A stretch of DNA of 56,599 bases from Levilactobacillus mulengensis (GTDB lineage Bacteria > Bacillota > Bacilli > Lactobacillales > Lactobacillaceae): assembly GCF_003946045.1 (NCBI RefSeq), contig NZ_RHNW01000016.1:1-56599 (forward strand), given 5' to 3'. Below, in pieces: positions 8,155-17,821 of the stretch (position 1 is the first letter of the stretch; each line of letters starts with the position of its first letter). The position numbers and the translations under genes were made by a program. A model generated the notes under the pieces. That model did not search any database. It was given only the letters and a program-made list of their open reading frames with translations, and was not told the DNA's origin.

Positions 8155-10398
8155 TTAATGCGTTCGCCGCCACCGCCAAACACTCGTGCCAACGCCTAAC
8201 AGGACTAGCCCAACCATCAAGGCCAAGACCCCTTTACCTTCATTGGTCTGTGGCAAAATATGATTTTGGGGTGCCACCGTTGCTGGCGAGCTGGAACTGG
8301 TCGTTGGGGTTGAAGAGGAATGGCTCGATGTTGTCACGACGGTTGTTCCCCGACTAATCGATGAGCTGGAGCTGGAGATGCTGGACGAGGTTACCCGGTC
8401 GGCACTCCCACCACTACTCATACTATCGGAAGAACTGGAAACAGACGTCGATTCCGAACTGGTACTCGTGTCACTAGATGGCTCCGAACCCGGTTGTGAC
8501 TGAGACGAACTCGAACTTGGCACCGTGTAAGTATTCGACGAGACACTGCTGGAACTCGAGCTCCCCGTACTTGAATCACTTAATCCGGAACTACTTGTAT
8601 TAGACGTAGCCGATGTGGCCGATCCTTGGCTGGAGTCCGTCGCACTGGAAACAGTCGTCTCACTGCTCTGGCTAGAACCGCCCGACACGGAAGAACTTGC
8701 GCTACTGGTGCTCTCCGTCTCACTCGTCACTGACGAATTCTGACTGGAGGTACTTGAACTGACGCTAGAGGTGTTCGAACTAACACTAGTACTTGAACTT
8801 GGACTACTGCTAGACTCCGTGGCAAAGACATCGTCCTGCTTAACATTGACCACGTTATCTTTCTGCTCAGTCCCACTAATGGTAAATAACATTGGCGTGG
8901 CATCTGTCAGATAACCGGTCGGTGCCTGTTCTTCGATAAATTCGTAGTTTCCTGGGGCCAGCCCCGTCACCGTCAACGTTCCGTCATCGCCAGTGGTGTA
9001 TTCGCCAGTGGAGACTGGTGCGCCAGCCTCGTGATCCTGCCAACCACTACCGTAGGCCAATGCATAAATCGCACCGGCTAACTTGTCCTGCGAGCTTTTA
9101 TCGAATTTGGTTAATTTGACCGCACCCTGACTGTCCACCTGGGTCACCGTCTGATGGGCATCCTTATTGGTCGCGCTGATCACAAATGGGACCGGTGTGG
9201 TGTTTAACTGGTAACCACTTGGCGCCTGTGTTTCCACAAATTGATACGTACCGGCGGCTAACCCGTAGTCGTTGATCACCCCATGGGAATCGGTGGTCAT
9301 TTTCGTTTGCAAGTCTTCGTACATCCCCGTCGTTGGATTCAACTTTTGCAGGGTATATTCGGCGCCACCCAGGACCGTGGTCTGATCAGCGGCCGTTTTA
9401 GTCAGTGTGACACTGCCAATATAGTCGCCGCCAATCGTGGCACTCCCGCCCCATTGCACGTTCTTGTGGGAATCGGCCGTCAACTCCGGATTGCCTGGAT
9501 TCGACCCAGCGCCCGAGCCGGTACCGGCACTGCCCGATTCACCATCGGCCGCAGACAAGTCAACGTTGTTGCTGAGGTAGCCACTCGTTTGCCCGGTAAA
9601 GGCCGTCGTGTCCACCTTGGCATAGTAGGACAGCGAGATTTTTCCGGTCACGTTCGCAAAGGTCATGGTCAGCTTCGAGCCGTCACTCACGACGGTCGGG
9701 GTGACCTTGTCACCGGTCGTTTCGTCCGTCGCCGACACGGAACCAGCCACGTAAGTTTGGTAGGCCCCCAATGTATCCGTCAGCGTGACGGTCCCCATGT
9801 TTTTGGCCGTCGGATTAAACACGATTTGCCAAACGGCTTGTTTGGGAATACCGGCATCATTGTAATCACTATCTTGAACCCAACCGTTCTTCGCCACGAC
9901 ATAATCATCGCCACCACCAATTGCAGCACCGCTAGTCCCGGTGACATTAAAGGTCAGCGTTCCTTGGTGATAGGTGTTGGCATTGGCCAAAGCGTTGTTA
10001 AACGTAATCGTTGCCGTATGTCCCTTGTCAGCGGGAAGTAAAAAGTCCCCGACTTTGGTCGCCGTTTGATCCCCGGTCGTCACGTCAAATTTAACGTAAC
10101 CATGACTGGCGGAATCCGGCAATTTGACCGTCGCCGTATCGCCATCACTAATCGCCGTGTTGTCGGCAACCTTCCACGTATACGACAGCCGGTAATTTTG
10201 TCCCGATTTGAGCGGCGCGGTCGGATCAGTCACCGGGGTATACGTGTTATCCCCGGTCTCTTCTTCCACCTTGCTGGGCGCACTCAGTCCCTGAACATTG
10301 TTATCAATGCTGCTGGCCTGAGCGCTACTCTGAAATCCTAGTAAAATCAGTAGCGTCACCATCAAGCTTAACCCAATCAATCCAATACGCTTGCCCAC
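8155..10398 (-). CDS. Cell-wall-anchored Cna_B-type surface protein (paralogue 2)
   Basis: A 747-residue protein with the same plan as its neighbour. It has a signal peptide at about 1-29 (ending SSAQAS), an N-terminal adhesin-like region to about 325 and two Cna_B domains (TLTKTA...FVETQAPSGY and KLTKFD...FIEEQAPTGY). A very long Ser/Thr stalk (about 525-715) precedes LPQTNEGKG, a membrane segment and RWRRTH. LPQTNE is the sorting form common in Lactobacillus plantarum-type sortase substrates. The shared block SGYLSN..DL.A.DGESG shows the two genes are paralogues. The start is GTG, with GAGGTG six bases upstream. No sortase or pilin gene is near, so the housekeeping sortase probably anchors it. 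Confidence 0.9.
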   Translation of the reverse strand: MGKRIGLIGLSLMVTLLILLGFQSSAQASSIDNNVQGLSAPSKVEEETGDNTYTPVTDPTAPLKSGQNYRLSYTWKVADNTAISDGDTATVKLPDSASHGYVKFDVTTGDQTATKVGDFLLPADKGHTATITFNNALANANTYHQGTLTFNVTGTSGAAIGGGDDYVVAKNGWVQDSDYNDAGIPKQAVWQIVFNPTAKNMGTVTLTDTLGAYQTYVAGSVSATDETTGDKVTPTVVSDGSKLTMTFANVTGKISLSYYAKVDTTAFTGQTSGYLSNNVDLSAADGESGSAGTGSGAGSNPGNPELTADSHKNVQWGGSATIGGDYIGSVTLTKTAADQTTVLGGAEYTLQKLNPTTGMYEDLQTKMTTDSHGVINDYGLAAGTYQFVETQAPSGYQLNTTPVPFVISATNKDAHQTVTQVDSQGAVKLTKFDKSSQDKLAGAIYALAYGSGWQDHEAGAPVSTGEYTTGDDGTLTVTGLAPGNYEFIEEQAPTGYLTDATPMLFTISGTEQKDNVVNVKQDDVFATESSSSPSSSTSVSSNTSSVSSSTSSQNSSVTSETESTSSASSSVSGGSSQSSETTVSSATDSSQGSATSATSNTSSSGLSDSSTGSSSSSSVSSNTYTVPSSSSSQSQPGSEPSSDTSTSSESTSVSSSSDSMSSGGSADRVTSSSISSSSSSISRGTTVVTTSSHSSSTPTTSSSSPATVAPQNHILPQTNEGKGVLALMVGLVLLGVGTSVWRWRRTH

Positions 10399-10501
10399 AT
10401 TTCACACCTCATTCAATTTGTTACTTCATTGACTTCAGTATACCGCAAAGTCGGCAATAGATTAAGAGCAGAGTCATATACACCTGAAACTAATGACCAA
10501 A

Positions 10502-10545
10502 AAAGCGCCAGTTCACTAATCAAACTAGTGAACTGACGCTCATTT
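10502..10545 (-). terminator. Rho-independent terminator of recN
   Basis: Arms AGCGCCAGTTCACTA (10504-10518) and TAGTGAACTGACGCT (10526-10540) pair at 14 of 15 positions, and the minus strand ends in TTTTTT. It lies about 50 bases after the recN stop codon and ends the argR/recN side of the block. Confidence 0.9.
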
Positions 10546-10595
10546 ATTTTTACTCGATTATCTCAGTATTACCAACACCAGGCGCAACTCAAAAC

Positions 10596-12308
10596 CTACG
10601 ACTTCTTTGACCGTTTCGCCTTCACCTCATCAGCCAAGCCTAGTAACTCGTTGGCATGCTCCATCGCCAGCTTCGTGACCTGAGTCCCGGCAGACATCCG
10701 CGCAATTTCGCTGATTCGGTCGTGTTCACTCAACCGCGTCAATTGGGTTTCGGTCCGGTTGCCTTTGATTTCCTTAGCAATAAAGTAATGGTGATCCGCC
10801 ATAGCTGCCACTTGCGGGAGATGCGTAATACATAAGACCTGAGAGGCCCGGGCAATGCCACTAATTTTCTCGGCAATGGCTTGGGCTACCCGGCCACTGA
10901 CCCCGGTATCCACTTCATCGAAAATAATCGAGGTAATTCCCTGTGACTCAGAGAAGATTGTCTTCAAGGCCAGCATGATTCGTGAGAGTTCCCCACCGGA
11001 AGCAATTTTTGCTAATGGCCGCATGGCTTCGCCGGGATTGGTCCGCAAATAAAACTCCACGTGATCCAGTCCACTGCTGAGAATCGGCTGGGTTTTGGAG
11101 CGCGTAAAATGCACGGCAAAGACCGTCTTGTCCATATACAAATCGGCCAGTTCACCATGAATGGCTTTTTCCAGCTTATCGGCAGACTGCTTACGGGCCT
11201 TACTAAGTTGTTCTCCCAGCTTCAGCAGCGTCGTCCGTTGGGTCGCAACCTGTGATTCGAGGTCGTCAGCCGTCTCGTCGGTGGCCTGCATTTGCTTGAG
11301 TTCTGCCGCAATCTTATCAAAGTATTTCAAGACTTGGGCTTCGGAATCGCCGTACTTCCGCTTCAACTGATTGATGACGTCTAACCGCCGTTCAATCTCA
11401 TCGAGTCGACCCTCATCCCACTCCAGCAGATCCAGCTGAGAAGAGACATCTCCGACCGCGTCGCTTAAGGCGTAGTAGGCCGTCTCCAGACTACTAGCAA
11501 TCTGCTTAAAGGCCGAATCAAAATCAGCGATGCCCTGCATGGCTTGCATGGCGCCACTGATTTGATCATTGGCCCCGGGAGCGGTATCTTCACCCGTCAA
11601 GGTAATCTGCACCAGCTGTAAGGCGTCGTTGATTTTCTGGAAATTATCCAGTCGTTCCCGTTCAGCAATCAGACTTTCTTCTTCACCGGGTTGAAGCTGG
11701 GCCGACTCAATTTCATTGACCTGAAACTTCAGCATGTCTAGGTGCTGGGCCCACTCTTTTTCGTTGGCCCGTTTATTTTCCAAGGTTGCCTGTAACTGCG
11801 TATATTGTTGATATACGGCCTGGTAGCGCTGCCGCAATTTTGCAACCGGGCTGCCAGCAAACTCATCGAGCATCCCCAGATGTTTCTCTGGTTGCATGAG
11901 TTCCTGGTGTTCGTTTTGTCCGTGAATATCAACGGCCGTTTCGCCAATGCGCTTCAACGTGTTGGTATTCACCAGCATGCCATTGACCCGACAGGTGTTG
12001 CGGCCATTTTGATGAATTTCACGCTGGAGAATCACGCTTCCATCATCATGGTCGATACCCAACTCGTCTAAAACTTGATAAGTCGTGCCGCCGGTCGGAA
12101 AAATAAAGCTCCCTTGAATAATGGCTTTGTCCGTGCCGGTACGCACAAAATTGGCCGATCCACGACCCCCAGCCAATAGACCGACCGCATCAATAATAAT
12201 TGATTTCCCGGCCCCGGTTTCCCCGGTCAGCACGGTCATTCCATTTTTAAAGGCGACGTCCAATCGATCGATAATGGCAAAGTTTTTAATTGACAGCTCT
12301 TGTAACAC
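10596..12308 (-). CDS. recN: DNA repair protein RecN
   Basis: RecN is an SMC-like ATPase that gathers DNA ends during double-strand break repair. With the GTG start at 12308 the protein has 570 residues. This start has AGGAGG 7 bases upstream and gives the classic beginning MLQELSIKNFAIIDRL. Walker A GETGAGKS is at 29-36, a long coiled coil occupies about 155-370, and the SGGELSRIMLA signature and IFDEVDTGVSG Walker B lie near 425-465. A longer reading frame upstream has no ribosome site. It follows argR, as in Bacillus. No LexA box was noticed upstream. Confidence 0.96.
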   Translation of the reverse strand: MLQELSIKNFAIIDRLDVAFKNGMTVLTGETGAGKSIIIDAVGLLAGGRGSANFVRTGTDKAIIQGSFIFPTGGTTYQVLDELGIDHDDGSVILQREIHQNGRNTCRVNGMLVNTNTLKRIGETAVDIHGQNEHQELMQPEKHLGMLDEFAGSPVAKLRQRYQAVYQQYTQLQATLENKRANEKEWAQHLDMLKFQVNEIESAQLQPGEEESLIAERERLDNFQKINDALQLVQITLTGEDTAPGANDQISGAMQAMQGIADFDSAFKQIASSLETAYYALSDAVGDVSSQLDLLEWDEGRLDEIERRLDVINQLKRKYGDSEAQVLKYFDKIAAELKQMQATDETADDLESQVATQRTTLLKLGEQLSKARKQSADKLEKAIHGELADLYMDKTVFAVHFTRSKTQPILSSGLDHVEFYLRTNPGEAMRPLAKIASGGELSRIMLALKTIFSESQGITSIIFDEVDTGVSGRVAQAIAEKISGIARASQVLCITHLPQVAAMADHHYFIAKEIKGNRTETQLTRLSEHDRISEIARMSAGTQVTKLAMEHANELLGLADEVKAKRSKKS

Positions 12309-12382
12309 GTTGTGACCTCCTAAATAAAAGACCACCGCTGTACATCAGCTCTTGCTGGTCGTCAGTCGTGGTCCGGTCGTTT

Positions 12383-12838
12383 CTAATCCGCAATCATGCG
12401 GTCAATCGTCTTTTCTAATTGTAAGGCACCCTGATGGGAAACACAAACGGTCAAGACGGAACTATCATCGCCCACCGTCCCAAAAATAAAGTCATAACGC
12501 ATTTGATCCAGTAATGATGCAACTACTGGACCGTTGCCTGGTAGAACCTTCAAAATGGTGAATTGGTCCTGAACCGCAAAAGATATGTAGGCGTTTTGTA
12601 ACGTCCGCTGTAACTTTTTCTGCGTATCAATTTTCTTTTGGACGGGTAGACTGTAGCGGTAACCGCCAGACTCAGCTGGCAGCTTAACCAGCTGCATCTC
12701 CTTGATATCCCGTGAAATGGTCGCTTGCGTCACGTGAATGCCGTCCTCATCTAATAGCCGGACGAAATCCTCCTGCCGTTCAATTTCTCGTGATGTCAGT
12801 AATCGTTTGAGTAATTGCTGGCGTTCCTGCTTCTTCAT
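12383..12838 (-). CDS. argR: Arginine repressor ArgR/AhrC
   Basis: ArgR senses arginine, forms hexamers and represses arginine biosynthesis or activates catabolism. The 151-residue protein has the N-terminal winged helix (KQERQQLLKRLLTSREIERQ, then TQATISRDIKEMQLVKLP) and the C-terminal oligomerisation/arginine domain (LPGNGPVVASLLDQM; GTVGDDSSVLTVC). The position between tlyA and recN is the usual one. Its promoter region holds an AT-rich imperfect palindrome that could be an autoregulatory ARG box. Confidence 0.94.
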   Translation of the reverse strand: MKKQERQQLLKRLLTSREIERQEDFVRLLDEDGIHVTQATISRDIKEMQLVKLPAESGGYRYSLPVQKKIDTQKKLQRTLQNAYISFAVQDQFTILKVLPGNGPVVASLLDQMRYDFIFGTVGDDSSVLTVCVSHQGALQLEKTIDRMIAD

Positions 12839-12850
12839 ACCTAGCCCCCC

Positions 12851-12904
12851 TTATGTGATAAAAATGCATAATCTTATCATATACCAGACCTAAGTATTTG
12901 GAAA
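12851..12904 (-). promoter_or_regulatory. Candidate argR promoter with possible ARG box
   Basis: TTTCCA (12899-12904), 17 bases and TATGAT (12876-12881) form a weak promoter on the minus strand. Overlapping and following the -10 is an AT-rich stretch bounded by TGATAA and TTATCA with TATGCAT inside. It resembles half of an ARG box, but the second half does not fit well. Confidence 0.35.
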
Positions 12905-12933
12905 GTAAATTCTCATAAATTTCTCATAATCTA

Positions 12934-13746
12934 TTATTGTAGGCTCTTATAAGCAGCATCAATCGTTTGTTCAACCGATACATTACTTGCACAGACTGCA
13001 TTTTTATCAACTGACTGTAAGTGAACCAGGAATTCAATATTCCCTTCGCCACCCCGAATCGGTGAAAAATCTAAGCCCAGGACGCTGTAACCCGTGGCAA
13101 CCGCAAAATCAATGATCATTTGCACCACGCGCGTATGCACGGCCCGGTCACGGACAATCCCATGACTGCCGACATCATCGCGGTCCGCTTCAAATTGTGG
13201 CTTAATTAGTGCAACCACGTCACCATCCGTCGCCAGGATGCCCTTCAATGGCGGCAAAATCATCTTCAAGGAGATGAAGGAGACGTCAATGGAGGCAAAG
13301 GTGGGCTGACCTTTGGTGAAGTCACTTAACTTACTGTAGCGGAAGTTGGTGTGCTCCATCACAATGACCCGTGGATCTTGCCGGAGCTTCCAAACTAACT
13401 GATTACTCCCCACATCCAATGCATAACTTAACTGCGCACCGTTTTGGAGCATGACATCCGTAAACCCACCCGTCGAGGACCCAATATCCAAGACGATACG
13501 GTCGGTCACATCGATGTCAAAGCTAGTTAAGGCCTTAGCCAATTTGAAGCCACCTCGCGACACGTATGGCAAGGGGTGCCCCTTCAAATGGAGCTCGGTA
13601 TCCGCTGGAATCATTGACCCCGGCTTATCCAACCGTTCCTCATTTTTTCCTAGAATTTCACCGGCCATGACGGCTCGCTTGGCGTCATCTAAGGAGGTAT
13701 ACAACCCCTGTTCAACTAATAAGTCGGCAACTCGTTTCTTTTTCAT
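12934..13746 (-). CDS. tlyA: TlyA-family rRNA 2'-O-methyltransferase
   Basis: The 270-residue protein has an N-terminal S4 RNA-binding domain (about 1-65, [14 protein letters not shown]) and a FtsJ-like methyltransferase domain with the S-adenosylmethionine motif DIGSSTGG at about 87-94. In this family the targets are ribosomal RNA 2'-hydroxyls; some members are also called haemolysin-like for historical reasons. The start codon overlaps the ispA stop by four bases, showing translational coupling. The exact rRNA site modified here is not evident from sequence. Confidence 0.93.
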   Translation of the reverse strand: MKKKRVADLLVEQGLYTSLDDAKRAVMAGEILGKNEERLDKPGSMIPADTELHLKGHPLPYVSRGGFKLAKALTSFDIDVTDRIVLDIGSSTGGFTDVMLQNGAQLSYALDVGSNQLVWKLRQDPRVIVMEHTNFRYSKLSDFTKGQPTFASIDVSFISLKMILPPLKGILATDGDVVALIKPQFEADRDDVGSHGIVRDRAVHTRVVQMIIDFAVATGYSVLGLDFSPIRGGEGNIEFLVHLQSVDKNAVCASNVSVEQTIDAAYKSLQ

Positions 13747-14648
13747 GCGTTCACCCGTTTCGTATCGAAGTAACTAAAGAAGGCCGCCAGTAGCGTTGTA
13801 TCAACGCCAACTGGCACCTTGGCCAAGGCCGCCTGACCGCTTTGAATCGTCGCAATCAGTGCCTGATTAGCCCCCGCTAGGCCCAGTTTACCTGGATAGG
13901 TATTTTTGGCCTCCCCGGCGTCCTTTTGCGTAGCCTTGCCCAATTCTGCGGGCGTGCTGACCACGTCTAAGATATCATCGTAGATTTGAAAGGCCAGCCC
14001 AAAGGCGTCAGCAAATTCCAGGTACGGTGCCCACTGCGCTGCTGGCGTCTCACTCAGAATCAGTCCGGCCTGAACGGCATAGTGGAGGAGTGCCCCGGTC
14101 TTTTCCCGGTGTAAGACGCGCAACTTAGCCATCGGTAGGTCCACGTGCTCATTCTGCACGTCCTTGGCCTGTCCGGCGACCATCCCGTGTGGTCCCGCCG
14201 CAACGGCGAGGGCCTGAGTCAGCGCCACCTGGGTCGCTGCGGGTAAGTCCGTAGCCGTCAGCCACTGAAAGGCCAACGTGAGTAAGCCATCCCCGGCTAA
14301 CGTTGCCATGCCGGCACCAAATTTCATATGATTGGTGGGTTCGCCCCGCCGCAAGGCATCGTTATCCATCGCTGGCAAATCATCATGAATCAACGAATAG
14401 GTGTGGAGTAGTTCCAACGCCATGACGGGTCGCCAGTCACGCTGGTCGTCAAAGGACCGCCCCAACGTCTGGAGGGTCGCCACCGTCAATAGTGGCCGCA
14501 AGCGCTTGCCCCCGGCTAAAACGGAGTAACTCATGGCTTCAGCCAAGCGAGCATCCCCACTATCCGCGGCGATTGCCGCCTTTAACGGCGCATTTAAGCG
14601 CGGCACCCAGGTCGTTTCAAATTGCTGGAGCTGGTCATCAATCGGCAT
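13743..14648 (-). CDS. ispA: Short-chain polyprenyl (geranyl/farnesyl) diphosphate synthase
   Basis: This enzyme condenses isopentenyl diphosphate with allylic diphosphates to make farnesyl diphosphate, feeding undecaprenyl carrier and quinone synthesis. The protein has 301 residues from ATG 14648, chosen because AAGGGGGC lies just upstream and MPIDDQL starts the family domain; an upstream extension of 17 codons is unlikely. The first aspartate-rich motif is DDLPAMDND (about 89-97), with GGKRLRP near 46-52, and the second is DDILD (224-228). It overlaps xseB by 11 bases. Confidence 0.94.
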   Translation of the reverse strand: MPIDDQLQQFETTWVPRLNAPLKAAIAADSGDARLAEAMSYSVLAGGKRLRPLLTVATLQTLGRSFDDQRDWRPVMALELLHTYSLIHDDLPAMDNDALRRGEPTNHMKFGAGMATLAGDGLLTLAFQWLTATDLPAATQVALTQALAVAAGPHGMVAGQAKDVQNEHVDLPMAKLRVLHREKTGALLHYAVQAGLILSETPAAQWAPYLEFADAFGLAFQIYDDILDVVSTPAELGKATQKDAGEAKNTYPGKLGLAGANQALIATIQSGQAALAKVPVGVDTTLLAAFFSYFDTKRVNA

Positions 14649-14886
14649 CACCGGTGCCCCCTTGTGGCGTTTCAAAGGCGACTTCCTGATCAGAATCATT
14701 CATCATGGTCGTCAACGTCTTTTCAGCGTCCTGGAGGGTCGATTGCAGACTCTTGCTCAGCGCCACACCCTTTTGAAATTGGTCCAGGGCTTGTTCCAAC
14801 GGAATGTCTCCCTGTTCCAGTTGGGAAACAATGGTTTCTAACGTCGTTAAATTCTCTTCAAATGTTGGTTGCTTTTCATCACTCAT
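14638..14886 (-). CDS. xseB: Exodeoxyribonuclease VII small subunit
   Basis: XseB forms the regulatory small subunit of exonuclease VII, which degrades single-stranded DNA. The ATG at 14886 (82 residues) has GGAGG six bases upstream and gives the typical beginning [17 protein letters not shown]. The helical pair [18 protein letters not shown] near residues 25-42 is the family signature. It overlaps both xseA (8 bases) and ispA (11 bases), so the three are translated together. Confidence 0.95.
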   Translation of the reverse strand: MSDEKQPTFEENLTTLETIVSQLEQGDIPLEQALDQFQKGVALSKSLQSTLQDAEKTLTTMMNDSDQEVAFETPQGGTGDAD

Positions 14887-16231
14887 GTTTGTCCTCCGAT
14901 GTTGGTGTAATCGTCTTAATATCGGCTTCAGCCGTGCCATCACTCAGATGAATCGTCGCTGGGGCGACCTTTAAGTCAGTCACGCTACGAACCACGTGAT
15001 CATTTTGGGTCACGTAGCTATAGCCCCGCCCCATAATCTTAAGTGGGCTTAAATAATCCAGTCCATTGATCAATTGGGCCACTTGTTTCTGTTGGTTGGT
15101 TAAATAACGCTTGGCTTCCGTGTTCAGTCGCGCTGACGTCTGGCTCACCAGAAGCTGGTCACGATGCACCCGTTCTAGCGGTGACTGTCCGAGCAGACCT
15201 TGCTGAGCCAACGCAAAGCGCTGTTGCCGTTGGCGGACCTGCGTTTGCATGTTACGCATCAAGGCCTGCTGTGCGCGGTCTAGGCGCTCTACATAGGTCT
15301 CGTACAGCCGCTGGGGCTGCCGGAACACGTAGGCCGTCATCAACTTATTCAAGCGTTCCTGTTGGAAGTTGATCCGGTTACTCATGGCATTCAATAAGCG
15401 GGTCCGTTGCTGGCTCAGCTTGAGTAATTCGTCACTCAGCACTGGGACGGCCAATTCGGCTGCCGCTGTGGGCGTGGCTGCCCGTACGTCGGCCACCAAA
15501 TCGGCAATCGTGGTATCCGTTTCATGCCCAACCGAAGAAATAATCGGCAATTCACTGGCCGCAATGGCCCGCGCGACACTTTCCTCGTTAAATGGCCACA
15601 GGTCTTCAATCGATCCACCACCCCGACCAATAATCAGGGTATCAAATGAGCCATTGGCGTTGGCCCGTTGAATCTGACGGACGATGTCGGCCGCGGCTGC
15701 ATCCCCCTGCACAACGGCCGGGAAAAGCACAATCTGCGCAATAGGAAAACGCCGCCGAGTCGTGGTAATAATATCCCGAATCACGGCCCCACTGGGACTG
15801 GTCACGACCGCGATTCGCTTAGGGAAGCGCGGCAACGGTCGCTTGGGCGCGGTAAATAAGCCCTCATCGGCCAATTTTTGCTTCAACTGTTCATAGGCCT
15901 GATACAGCTGACCAACCCCGTCTGGCTCCATCCGTTCCACGTAGATTTGATAGTTTCCCGTGGGTTCGTACAGAGAAATGCGGCCCGTCACCAGGACCTT
16001 CATCCCAGTTTCCGGGGTGAATTTCAGCTTCTCAAAGGCCGATTTGAACATAATGGCGCTAATTTTAGCGTGATCATCCTTTAAGCTAAAGTACTGGTGG
16101 GCGTGCGGCCGTAGCCGAAAGTTAGAAATTTCACCCGTCAGATACACCTTGCCTAAGTATGGATCAACGTCAAATTTTCGTTTTAAATACTGGGTCAGCG
16201 CCGTGACCGTTAAATAATCAGTTTGTGCCAA
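14879..16231 (-). CDS. xseA: Exodeoxyribonuclease VII large subunit
   Basis: The catalytic subunit of exonuclease VII. The protein has 450 residues from a TTG start at 16231, which follows GGAGTGAGG and gives [20 protein letters not shown]; a start nine codons upstream lacks a good ribosome site. The N-terminal OB fold has [21 protein letters not shown]. The nuclease core shows [31 protein letters not shown] and [18 protein letters not shown] long coiled coil follows. It overlaps the end of folD by 14 bases. Confidence 0.95.
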   Translation of the reverse strand: MAQTDYLTVTALTQYLKRKFDVDPYLGKVYLTGEISNFRLRPHAHQYFSLKDDHAKISAIMFKSAFEKLKFTPETGMKVLVTGRISLYEPTGNYQIYVERMEPDGVGQLYQAYEQLKQKLADEGLFTAPKRPLPRFPKRIAVVTSPSGAVIRDIITTTRRRFPIAQIVLFPAVVQGDAAAADIVRQIQRANANGSFDTLIIGRGGGSIEDLWPFNEESVARAIAASELPIISSVGHETDTTIADLVADVRAATPTAAAELAVPVLSDELLKLSQQRTRLLNAMSNRINFQQERLNKLMTAYVFRQPQRLYETYVERLDRAQQALMRNMQTQVRQRQQRFALAQQGLLGQSPLERVHRDQLLVSQTSARLNTEAKRYLTNQQKQVAQLINGLDYLSPLKIMGRGYSYVTQNDHVVRSVTDLKVAPATIHLSDGTAEADIKTITPTSEDKHE

Positions 16232-17084
16232 GTTCCTCACTCCACTCGCAAAGGTCAACTGTCTGTTGCATTAGTGTGGCAATCGTCATGGGACCCACGC
16301 CCCCCGGAACGGGCGTAATGGCACCGGCCCGCTTAACGACACCGTCAAAGTCCACGTCTCCGGTCAATTTACCGTTTTCATCGCGATCCATCCCCACGTC
16401 AATAACGATGGCACCCGGCTTCACGTCGGTTTCCTTGATCAAATGGGTCACCCCGGTCGCGACAACCAGCACGTCAGCCGTTCGGGTCAATTCGCTGAGA
16501 TTCTTGGTGTAGATATGCGCGATGCTGACCGTCATATCGGCGTTCAACAGCATGGAAGCCATGGGCCGACCCACAATCATACTGCGGCCCACGACGACCG
16601 CGTGCTTCCCCCGTAAATGAACCGGGAGTGAAGCCAACATGGTCATGATCCCCCGCGGCGTGCAGGAAACGGGATGGTGTCCTGGCAGGTTGGCAAATAA
16701 GCGGCCAACGTTTAAGGGATGGAACCCGTCCACGTCCTTCGCCGGATCAATCTGAGCGACCACGGCTTGTTCGTCCAAGCCCTCAGGTAACGGCGATTGC
16801 ACCAAGATGCCATGAATTTGGGGGTCCGCATTATAGTCATTAACCACTTGTAAAAGTTCTGCTTGTGAAATGGTTGCGGGAAGCTGCCGAACCACGGAAT
16901 TGATGCCAAGTTGGCCGGCCTTCTTGTGCTTGTTGCGCACGTAAATGGCGCTGGCGGGGTCGTCACCCACAATAATCACTGCAAGGCCTGGAACGACACC
17001 GCGTTGCGCGAGCGTTGCCACCCGGTCCTTGGTTTGTGTATTGAGGTCTTTCGCCAGTTGTTTGCCGTCGATAATGGTCGTCAT
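16218..17084 (-). CDS. folD: Methylenetetrahydrofolate dehydrogenase / methenyltetrahydrofolate cyclohydrolase
   Basis: FolD interconverts 5,10-methylene-, methenyl- and 10-formyl-tetrahydrofolate with NADP. The 288 residues carry the catalytic YVRNKHKKAGQLGI segment (Tyr and Lys near 49-56), VQSPLPEGLDEQ and the nucleotide-binding VVVGRSMIVGRPMA. The C-terminal PVPGGVGPMTIATLMQQT is the family end signature. It heads the folD-xseA-xseB-ispA-tlyA unit, which is tightly overlapping. ATG is preceded by GGGAGG. Confidence 0.96.
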   Translation of the reverse strand: MTTIIDGKQLAKDLNTQTKDRVATLAQRGVVPGLAVIIVGDDPASAIYVRNKHKKAGQLGINSVVRQLPATISQAELLQVVNDYNADPQIHGILVQSPLPEGLDEQAVVAQIDPAKDVDGFHPLNVGRLFANLPGHHPVSCTPRGIMTMLASLPVHLRGKHAVVVGRSMIVGRPMASMLLNADMTVSIAHIYTKNLSELTRTADVLVVATGVTHLIKETDVKPGAIVIDVGMDRDENGKLTGDVDFDGVVKRAGAITPVPGGVGPMTIATLMQQTVDLCEWSEELGTN

Positions 17085-17344
17085 GAAGTTATTCCTCCCG
17101 TAAATTTCAAGTTACCTACCATTTTAGCATAGTTGGCCTGAAAACGGGACTGCATCGCGGCGCAAAATGACCCGGCGACGAGCTGTTAAACAGATTGATT
17201 GCTGAAGACTTAATTAGTCCGCCCCCTACCAAATTTTCACACGGCATCCCCGTGATTCGACGACCACCCTGTGTGTGCCCGGACGTTGTTGCTTCACGGC
17301 GCTCACTTGCGCTTCAACCCAATCCGTCAACCAAATCGGCGCAA
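17085..17344. other. Non-coding gap between nusB and folD
   Basis: I see no gene and no copy of the repeat family in this stretch. The nusB terminator lies at its right-hand border. A folD promoter must be present, but no pair of boxes stands out; CTAAAAT near 17130 could be a -10 box. Confidence 0.4.
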
Positions 17345-17345
17345 C

Positions 17346-17380
17346 AAAAAAGACCGACCGCTAAAAGTTAGCAGTCAGTC
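17346..17380 (-). terminator. Rho-independent terminator of nusB
   Basis: On the minus strand GACTGACTGCT pairs with AGCGGTCGGTC around a short loop and is followed by TTTTTT. It starts about ten bases behind the nusB stop codon and closes the efp-asp23-nusB unit. Confidence 0.85.
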
Positions 17381-17389
17381 GATTTGTGA

Positions 17390-17821
17390 CTAAGATTGTG
17401 AATCCAACGGGTCATCATCTAAGGTATGTGCAAGCACACCGTTGATGAACCGCCGAGAACGGTCGTCACTGAAGTTCTTGGCTAATTCCAAGGCTTCGTT
17501 GACAGCCACTCGGTTAGGCACTTCTTCCACGTAGTCAATTTCATAAAAGGCGATCCGCATGATTACCAAATCAGTTTTGGCAATCCGCTTGAGCTGCCAG
17601 CCAGTGCTCAGGTACTGGTCGATCTTCGCATCCAAGTCAGCTTGGTTTGCTAAGACGCCAGTCACGAGCTTCTGGAAGTAGTCAGGCACGGGAACGGTTT
17701 GGTCCGGGTCATCCGTCAAGACACGTTGGTACAACGCATCATGATCGGCATCGGGATTGGCGTTCAAGGCAAAAAGCATTTGAAACGCGCGTTCCCGAAT
17801 TTGATGTCGTGTAAGTGTCAC
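17390..17821 (-). CDS. nusB: Transcription antitermination factor NusB
   Basis: NusB binds boxA RNA with ribosomal protein S10 in rRNA antitermination. The 143-residue all-helical protein has the family start TRHQIREREAFQ-like (here TRHQIRERAFQMLFALN), IAKTDLVIMRIAFYEI and the C-terminal RVAVNEALELAKNFSDDRSRRFINGVL motif, quoted here in part only: NEALELAKNF and FINGVL. Its start codon overlaps the last base of the Asp23 gene stop, so translation is coupled. Confidence 0.95.
   Translation of the reverse strand: MTLTRHQIRERAFQMLFALNANPDADHDALYQRVLTDDPDQTVPVPDYFQKLVTGVLANQADLDAKIDQYLSTGWQLKRIAKTDLVIMRIAFYEIDYVEEVPNRVAVNEALELAKNFSDDRSRRFINGVLAHTLDDDPLDSQS

Noticed and set aside
9283..10041. Plus-strand open frame of 252 codons opposite surface protein 2
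   Set aside because: It lies wholly inside a well supported gene, has an Arg/Gly/His-rich shadow composition and no ribosome site.
12309..12335. Upstream start for recN
   Set aside because: The extended start has no ribosome site, while GTG 12308 has AGGAGG at correct spacing and the family N-terminus.
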